From Duncaniella sp. (lineage in GTDB: Bacteria > Bacteroidota > Bacteroidia > Bacteroidales > Muribaculaceae): 47,862 nucleotides of DNA. Positions 43,718 through 47,862 of this stretch are shown piece after piece; position 1 is the stretch's first letter, and every line of letters starts with the position of its first letter. The stretch is from contig NZ_JAIDEN010000028.1 in assembly GCF_029054785.1 (NCBI RefSeq), forward strand, positions 1 to 47,862, written 5' to 3'. The position numbers and the translations under genes were made by a program. A model generated the notes under the pieces. The model saw only the letters and a program-made list of their open reading frames with translations. It had not been told where the DNA came from and did not search any database.

Positions 43718-44140
43718 ATGAAACTTCTTATCATCAACGGTCCGAATCTCAACCTCTTAGGGACCCGTGAGCCGAAGATCTACGGTTCGCGCACTTTCGA
43801 GTCATATCTCATCGAACTCCGCGAAATGCTTGAAGGAGACGAAATCGAATACCTCCAGTCAAACCACGAAGGAGACATCATTGACTTCCTCCACCACACC
43901 GATGCTGACGGAGTGATCCTCAACGCCGGAGCCTATACCCACACCTCTCTGGCCATCGCCGATGCCATTGCAGGAATAGACACACCGGTCATCGAGGTCC
44001 ATATCTCCAACACCGCTTCGCGCGAGGCAATCCGCCACACCTCACTGATCGCCCCCGTCTGCCGCGGGACAATCACCGGCTTCGGTCTCAATTCTTATTT
44101 CCTGGCCGCACAGGCCTTTGTCATGGGCCACGTGAAATGA
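43718..44140 (+). CDS. aroQ: Type II 3-dehydroquinate dehydratase
   Basis: AroQ dehydrates 3-dehydroquinate to 3-dehydroshikimate in the aromatic amino-acid pathway. The N-terminus INGPNLNLLGTREPKIYG is diagnostic, with the catalytic Tyr22 in the flexible loop. QSNHEGDIID, LNAGAYTHTSLAI and VIEVHISNTASREAIRHTS are the other signatures; the family usually has L in VHLSN. The His in EVHIS is the acid. The 140-aa length is standard. It sits 39 bases after the small membrane gene, and its stop overlaps the next gene (ATGA). It is the only shikimate gene in the window. Confidence 0.97.
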   Translation: MKLLIINGPNLNLLGTREPKIYGSRTFESYLIELREMLEGDEIEYLQSNHEGDIIDFLHHTDADGVILNAGAYTHTSLAIADAIAGIDTPVIEVHISNTASREAIRHTSLIAPVCRGTITGFGLNSYFLAAQAFVMGHVK

Positions 44141-44781
44141 AGACAGATTCCTTAGACGACTATATCCTCTCCCACATCTCGCCCGAACCCGACCATCTGC
44201 GCCGACTCTACCGCCGCACCCACCTGCGTCATCTCTATCCCCGCATGTGTTCCGGCCATCTTCAGGGACGCCTGCTGTCGATGATCTCGGCAATGGTCTC
44301 CCCTGACCGCATCCTTGAACTCGGCACCTACACCGGCTACTCCGCCCTGTGTCTGGCCGAAGGTCTGCGCGAGGGAGGCCGTCTGCACACCGTCGAGATC
44401 GACGACGAGATGGAGGAGGAACTGACCGAACTGTTCGGCTCGGCTCCCGGCGGCGACAGAATCACGCTTCATATCGGTGATGCGGAAGAGATCGTAGAGA
44501 GCATCGACGAGACCTGGGACCTGATCTATATCGACGCCAACAAGCGCCGCTACATCGAATATCTCGACGCAGTCCTCCCTCGCCTGCGCCAGGGGGGCTT
44601 CATCATCGCCGACAATACTCTCTGGGACGGCAAAGTCACCGACACGGAGACAAACCACGATGCCCAGACCCTCGCCCTCGACCGATTCAACAGCTATGTG
44701 GCCTCGCGGAGTGACCTCGAAACCGTCATACTCCCCCTGCGCGACGGCCTGACGCTGATCAGAAAATCGGAGAGGAAATAA
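44137..44781 (+). CDS. SAM-dependent O-methyltransferase (class I, catechol-type)
   Basis: The 214-aa protein matches O-methyltransferase family 3 (COMT-like). RILELGTYTGYSALCLAEGL is SAM motif I. LHTVEIDDE is motif II, YIDANKRRYIEYLD carries a likely metal-binding Asp, and GGFIIADNTLWDGKV is a family signature. MCSGHLQGRLLSMIS lies in the N-terminal cap. It would methylate a hydroxyl on a small aromatic or similar substrate with SAM and a divalent metal. It starts inside the aroQ stop codon (ATGA). A bidirectional terminator follows. The substrate is unknown. Confidence 0.9.
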   Translation: MKTDSLDDYILSHISPEPDHLRRLYRRTHLRHLYPRMCSGHLQGRLLSMISAMVSPDRILELGTYTGYSALCLAEGLREGGRLHTVEIDDEMEEELTELFGSAPGGDRITLHIGDAEEIVESIDETWDLIYIDANKRRYIEYLDAVLPRLRQGGFIIADNTLWDGKVTDTETNHDAQTLALDRFNSYVASRSDLETVILPLRDGLTLIRKSERK

Positions 44782-44870
44782 AAAAATTTTGCTATCCCGT
44801 GAACCATTCCGTCACCCATGTGTTTAACATATATACAAGAAATGTGATAATGATTGGTTTAAAACGAATA

Positions 44871-44896
44871 AAAGCTGTCGGGATGACAGCTTTTTT
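44871..44896. terminator. Bidirectional terminator between convergent units
   Basis: AAAGCTGTC (44871-44879), loop GGGAT, pairs with GACAGCTTT (44885-44893), with T-runs on one side and A-rich sequence on the other. It serves the methyltransferase unit from the left and the small-membrane operon from the right. The remaining 44782-44870 is AT-rich with no motif I can name. Confidence 0.8.
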
Positions 44897-44960
44897 CGTA
44901 TCCGGCAACGGCGGATGACGCAGTATGACTCTCCGCCGAAAAACGTCTCAATCAACAGCT

Positions 44961-45233
44961 TCACAGAGGCTTGAGCGGTCCTTTAACCGGATAAGCCTCC
45001 GGCATATCCGATCTGTCGAACAAGGACCACAGATCAATGTGCAACCAGCCGCTTTCAACGGACTCAAACAATGTTTTTTCAAACAGCACATAAAATGCCA
45101 GGAAGGTGCTTATAAACACGACATGCAAAAGCGCCTTTTTAGCAAAAGCTGAAGACAAGCGCCATCCGATGTGATAAACGATGAATAGAGAAGCGACCGT
45201 GGCAAGCACAGCTACGAGTATAAGTTCCAGCAT
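44961..45233 (-). CDS. Small membrane protein, 90 aa
   Basis: The product has two hydrophobic segments, LELILVAVLATVASLFIVYHI and HVVFISTFLAFYVLFEKTLF (in part), separated by a short basic loop. A soluble tail follows (ESVESGWLHIDLWSLFDRSDM). I do not recognise the family. It follows a 58-aa membrane protein gene after 12 bases and shares its promoter at 45532-45562. The tight spacing suggests that the two products work together, perhaps as a membrane complex. Composition is AT-richer than in the surroundings. The function is unknown. Confidence 0.65.
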   Translation of the reverse strand: MLELILVAVLATVASLFIVYHIGWRLSSAFAKKALLHVVFISTFLAFYVLFEKTLFESVESGWLHIDLWSLFDRSDMPEAYPVKGPLKPL

Positions 45234-45245
45234 GTTAGGAATAGG

Positions 45246-45422
45246 TTAAATAAATCTTTTAATCAAGCCTGCAATAAAATCAAACAGATAAAGAATGCCC
45301 ATTCCGGCAATCAGCCATAAGAAGAAACGCAGGTATTTGTTTGGTGTCGTCCTTTTTATCTGCTTTTCGGCCGAATCACTTACTATAAAGTATGTCATGA
45401 GCCGGAGAATTCCTTCTATCAT
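45246..45422 (-). CDS. Small membrane protein, 58 aa
   Basis: Read from the minus strand, this short frame starts MIEGILRLMTYFIVSDSAEK, continues with a basic middle, and ends in a single membrane segment (FFLWLIAGMGILYLFDFIAG) and a basic tail LIKRFI. The stop is at 45248-45246. It precedes the 90-aa membrane gene by 12 bases. Its ATG overlaps the stop of a 25-residue frame (TAATG). The layout, the single hydrophobic segment and the shared promoter support a real gene. It resembles no family I can name. Confidence 0.6.
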   Translation of the reverse strand: MIEGILRLMTYFIVSDSAEKQIKRTTPNKYLRFFLWLIAGMGILYLFDFIAGLIKRFI

Positions 45423-45499
45423 TACAATTCAAATTGGTTCCAGAATAATACACTGTTGATTGCAGCTTGTGCTCCTGTTGCCAAATCAACTAACAGCAT
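45422..45499 (-). CDS. Possible 25-aa leader or small protein
   Basis: A short frame, MLLVDLATGAQAAINSVLFW, continues to NQFEL and ends in TAA that overlaps the ATG of the next gene (TAATG). It follows the promoter at 45532-45562. Overlap of this kind often couples translation. With only 25 residues the coding call is uncertain; it may be a leader peptide or chance. Confidence 0.35.
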   Translation of the reverse strand: MLLVDLATGAQAAINSVLFWNQFEL

Positions 45500-45531
45500 A
45501 AGCACGAATTGTCAAGCATAACAATTTAACG

Positions 45532-45562
45532 CAAATATAACTAAATTCGCATTAAATAGCAA
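45532..45562 (-). promoter_or_regulatory. Promoter of the small-membrane operon
   Basis: On the minus strand TTG (45562-45560), 20 bases, TATATTTG (45539-45532) fits the Bacteroidota consensus. The predicted start is near 45526, about 25 bases before the 25-aa frame. Confidence 0.65.
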
Positions 45563-45620
45563 GCTTAACAATCAATAAATTAACAAATGCAAATACAAGG
45601 AAATAAACTGGCGGGGCGCG

Positions 45621-45882
45621 ACGGTAAACCGATGTCCTGACGGACATCTTATTTGTTGGGGACATATTTACCCCCGACACCTATGCGCTAACGCACGGTG
45701 TCGGGGGCTATGAGTAAACCAGCGTCCTCACGGACGCCAGGGCGGATCTGATGAATCGCGAATGGGACGTCCGGCAGGACGTCGATTTCTTCGTAGCCCG
45801 TGACACCGAAGCGATTAGCGTAGGTGTCGCGGGGAAGTCAGTTAACCCCGTTGCGGTGTCCGGCTGAGGACACCGATTTACG
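45621..45882. repeat. Six-hairpin mirrored intergenic element, copy 2
   Basis: The layout is that of the element at 12.3 kb. Short hairpins are at 45631-45648 (GATGTCC-tgac-GGACATC), 45722-45737 (GCGTCC-tcac-GGACGC), 45766-45783 (GACGTCC-ggca-GGACGTC) and 45855-45874 (GGTGTCC/GGACACC). Long ones are at 45671-45707 (CCCCCGACACC with GGTGTCGGGGG) and 45797-45833 (CCCGTGACACC with GGTGTCGCGGG). Gaps between hairpins are 22, 14, 28, 13 and 21 bases; copy 1 has 24, 13, 138, 13 and 21. ACGGTAAACC and GATTTACG flank the ends. It ends 47 bases from the ribF stop. The gap 45500-45929 holds only this and the operon promoter. Confidence 0.8.
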
Positions 45883-45929
45883 AATCATTCTAAAAACGGA
45901 GGAAATCGGCATTGTTTTAAAGACAAGGT

Positions 45930-46862
45930 TCAGGTGCGGGAGAGGATTTTCCGGGCCTTGGCCGCATCGGCTTTCAACTGTTCGGTCAGCTTTTCAAGTG
46001 ACGAAAAGCGCTTTTCGGGGCGCAGGAAACAGATGAATTCCACCGAAAGCTCCTCATCGTAAAGATAACCGATGAAATCAAAGATATTGGCCTCGATCGA
46101 GAGCCGACCCTGAGCATCGGGATCGGAGACCGTGGGCCGGAAACCGATATTGACCATAGCCTGACGGCGAACTCCGTCAGGAGTAGTCACAAAAGCCGCA
46201 TAAGCACCGGCCTTCGGGATGAGTGAATCAGCATCGGAAGGACTGACATTGGCAGTCGGGAAACCGATGGTGCGGCCAAGACTCTCACCGTGGGTGACGA
46301 TGCCGCGCAGTCTGTAAGGATGTCCGAGGGCCTCAGCGGCTTTCTCTGGAGATCCGCTGAGCAGATGGTGGCGGATGACCGACGAGCTTACGGGCGAACC
46401 CGCCCCACGGTATTCAGGCGCAGCCACAACCTCAATGCCCAGTTCGGCACCTATCGCCTTGTAATCCTCAAACGCACCCGGTCGGTCATGGCCGAAACGG
46501 TTGTTGAAACCGAGCACCAGAGTCTCGATCCCATAGGAGCGCCGCAGCATATTGAGAAACTCGCGGGCACTCTTCCGGCGCAGACTGTCATTGAAAGTCA
46601 GCATGATGACATCTTCAGCTCCGGCTTCGCCGAGCTGATGCAGACGGTCGTTGAGAGGAGTGAGCAGACCGGGAGCCTCAAGCGGACGCACGAGCGACAG
46701 CGGATGGCGCGAAAAGGTGATCACCGACGGAGTCAGTCCGCGCGAGGCGGCTTCGAGCCTGAGGTAGTCGATAAGGAACTTATGGCCAAGATGGACGCCG
46801 TCATACATCCCGACGGCTGCGATGCGTCGGGTCGATCTGTCACTTCCGGTTATGATTCTCAT
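45930..46862 (-). CDS. ribF: Bifunctional riboflavin kinase/FAD synthetase
   Basis: RibF phosphorylates riboflavin to FMN and adenylates FMN to FAD. The N-terminal FAD-synthetase half has AVGMYDGVHLGHKFLIDYL (the H-x-G-H nucleotidyltransferase motif, with Met for the more common Phe), FGHDRPGAFED and SSVIRHHLLSG. The C-terminal kinase half has GRTIGFPTANV, KAGAYAAFVTTPDG and LSIEANIFDFIGYLYDEEL. I chose the ATG at 46862 because MRIITGSDRS is the family N-terminus. A longer frame upstream would run into the repeat element at 46950-47149. The 310-aa length is normal. A six-hairpin element follows its stop. Confidence 0.94.
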   Translation of the reverse strand: MRIITGSDRSTRRIAAVGMYDGVHLGHKFLIDYLRLEAASRGLTPSVITFSRHPLSLVRPLEAPGLLTPLNDRLHQLGEAGAEDVIMLTFNDSLRRKSAREFLNMLRRSYGIETLVLGFNNRFGHDRPGAFEDYKAIGAELGIEVVAAPEYRGAGSPVSSSVIRHHLLSGSPEKAAEALGHPYRLRGIVTHGESLGRTIGFPTANVSPSDADSLIPKAGAYAAFVTTPDGVRRQAMVNIGFRPTVSDPDAQGRLSIEANIFDFIGYLYDEELSVEFICFLRPEKRFSSLEKLTEQLKADAAKARKILSRT

Positions 46863-46949
46863 TTCAGTATATATCGGGGTGATGATGGGTTTGTTCGTTT
46901 TGTTACTTAACGTCTGAGCGCGACCGCATGTTCTGTCACCATTGCCTTC

Positions 46950-47149
46950 GGTGGATGTTGCAAAACCGCCATAATTGGGTCCGGTAGGGACGCTTTTCAA
47001 AGCGTCCTCTTTCAGGCAATTGATTCCAAGGCAATTGCGGCAAGTTCTGCAACAACCACTCCATTGTAATCGGTTGTTTCTCAGCTGACGGAGGACGCTT
47101 TAAAAAGCGTCCCTACGGGGGGGGAATGCCTGGTGTTGCAACATTCACC
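46950..47149. repeat. 200-bp MITE-like element with terminal inverted repeats
   Basis: The ends, GGTGGATGTTGCAAAACC (46950-46967) and GGTGTTGCAACATTCACC (47132-47149), are inverted repeats with 16 of 18 matches. Inside them, 46984-47009 and 47091-47116 are inverted repeats with 25 of 26 matches, each carrying the hairpin GGACGCTTT with AAAGCGTCC. A run of eight G lies at 47117-47124. No transposase is encoded. The right end abuts the stop codon of the HAD gene. A half copy lies at 33661-33712. The rest of the gap, 46863-46949, shows nothing clear. Confidence 0.8.
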
Positions 47150-47773
47150 CTACTCAGCGCAGAAATCGCGCAGAAGATCGGAGAATTCGTCGCCCGGTCT
47201 GACGAGGACAGCCTTGAATCCGTAGGAACGGGCAGCGTCGACATTGGCCTGCGAATCGTCAAAAAACAGAGTTTCAGCGGGGACGAGTCCGCAGGTGCGC
47301 TCGGCATAGTCGAAAATCTCCTTGCCGGGCTTGCAGCAACGGGCTTCATAGGAGGTCACAACTCCGTCGAAATAGTCGGCAAGCTCGCGACCCTCCTTGC
47401 GGAACTCTTCGGCGATCTTGCTTTCCATCATTATGGGGTTGGTGTTTGAGAGAAGGCAGATGCGATAGTCGCGGCGCAGGTCGCGCAGGGCTTTGAGGCG
47501 CTCGACGGGAATGCCGATGAGAAACTCATTGAAAGCCTCGTCGATCTGAGCGTCGGTGGGTGAAGGGGTCCCGAAAAGCGGACGTATGCGACGGTGAAAC
47601 TCATCGGCATCGATCTCGCCTGACTCCAGAGCCAGAAAATCGCCTTTCTGGCCGTAGAGACCCAGGAATTCATCAGGATCTTTCATGCCAAGGCGCTTGA
47701 ACGCTTCCACACAACAGTTGCGGTCAAGATCCATGATCACACCGCCAAGATCAAAAAGAAGATTCTTTATCAT
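47150..47773 (-). CDS. HAD-superfamily phosphatase, subfamily IA
   Basis: The 207-aa protein has the HAD motifs. DLGGVIMD at residues 8-15 is motif I in a form with Gly at the position normally holding the second Asp, as in YihX-type sugar-phosphate phosphatases. LLSNTNPIM is motif II, CCKPGKEIFDYAE gives the Lys of motif III, and FFDDSQANVDAA is motif IV. A helical cap lies between motifs I and II. It would hydrolyse a small phosphorylated metabolite, possibly a hexose phosphate. The substrate is inference. Its stop directly abuts the 200-bp repeat element. ATG at 47773 has a GTTTAATAACAATAGTTAAA motif 20 bases upstream. Confidence 0.88.
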   Translation of the reverse strand: MIKNLLFDLGGVIMDLDRNCCVEAFKRLGMKDPDEFLGLYGQKGDFLALESGEIDADEFHRRIRPLFGTPSPTDAQIDEAFNEFLIGIPVERLKALRDLRRDYRICLLSNTNPIMMESKIAEEFRKEGRELADYFDGVVTSYEARCCKPGKEIFDYAERTCGLVPAETLFFDDSQANVDAARSYGFKAVLVRPGDEFSDLLRDFCAE

Positions 47774-47792
47774 CGCAATATTATAAGAGGTT

Positions 47793-47812
47793 GTTTAATA
47801 ACAATAGTTAAA
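47793..47812. repeat. Recurring AT-rich motif before the HAD gene
   Basis: GTTTAATAACAATAGTTAAA matches 19 of 20 bases with the motif at 22859. On the minus strand it is followed by TAATATTG (47785-47778 region), which could be a -7 box for the HAD gene. The last 50 bases of the window show nothing else. Confidence 0.4.
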
Positions 47813-47862
47813 ATCTGAGCGAAAGTTTTGAGGTGGATATGGATCTGAATTGAAGGAGCATA

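Noticed and set aside
46863..47000. Upstream extension of ribF to base 47000
   Set aside because: The added residues come partly from the repeat element at 46950-47149, and the family N-terminus begins at 46862.

Overview
The window is a chromosomal segment from a member of the Bacteroidales, most likely a Muribaculaceae-type gut bacterium. The evidence is a SusC/SusD pair, TAnnTTTG promoter boxes with TTG/TTTG about 20 bases upstream, lipoproteins with acidic residues after the Cys, a PorZ-like type IX secretion protein, a Bacteroidota-style division and cell-wall (dcw) cluster, and GC-rich genes with AT-rich spacers. The species assignment is inference. No rRNA, tRNA, CRISPR array, prophage or full insertion sequence was seen.

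Layout. (1) 1-12.2 kb, glycan and nutrient uptake: a 5'-truncated secreted serine hydrolase, SusC and SusD, a pectate-lyase-like PL1 enzyme behind a strong terminator, then a stand-alone TonB receptor with a structured leader and a lipoprotein. (2) 12.3-17.5 kb, minus strand: a multi-hairpin repeat, manA, a conserved hypothetical gene, porZ and rdgB. (3) 17.8-33.6 kb, plus strand: an uninterrupted dcw cluster, rsmH-ftsL-ftsI-murE-mraY-murD-ftsW-murG-murC-ftsQ-ftsA-ftsZ, without mraZ next to rsmH. It supplies the lipid II pathway, the septal synthase and the Z-ring. (4) 33.6-34.3 kb: a gene-free island of nested palindromes and direct repeats. (5) 34.3-37.6 kb: panB, an AraC-type regulator, an AbiF/Abi_2-like HEPN protein with a candidate small RNA on the opposite strand, and a HIT protein. 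(6) 37.7-44.8 kb, plus strand: Na/Pi cotransporter, DUF389 membrane protein, glycosyltransferase, SDR epimerase, small membrane protein, aroQ and an O-methyltransferase, tightly packed. (7) 44.9-47.9 kb, minus strand: an operon of small membrane proteins, ribF and a HAD phosphatase, separated by two repeat elements.

The most interesting signals are: the AbiF-like HEPN gene whose promoter overlaps a divergent promoter for a short two-hairpin RNA; two copies (12.3 and 45.6 kb) of an intergenic element made of six hairpins in mirror order; a 200-bp inverted-repeat element with a half copy elsewhere; the 195-nt nested palindrome after ftsZ; and an apparently switchable structured leader before the stand-alone TonB receptor. 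All were found by reading the sequence by eye. None has been checked by folding, database search or experiment.
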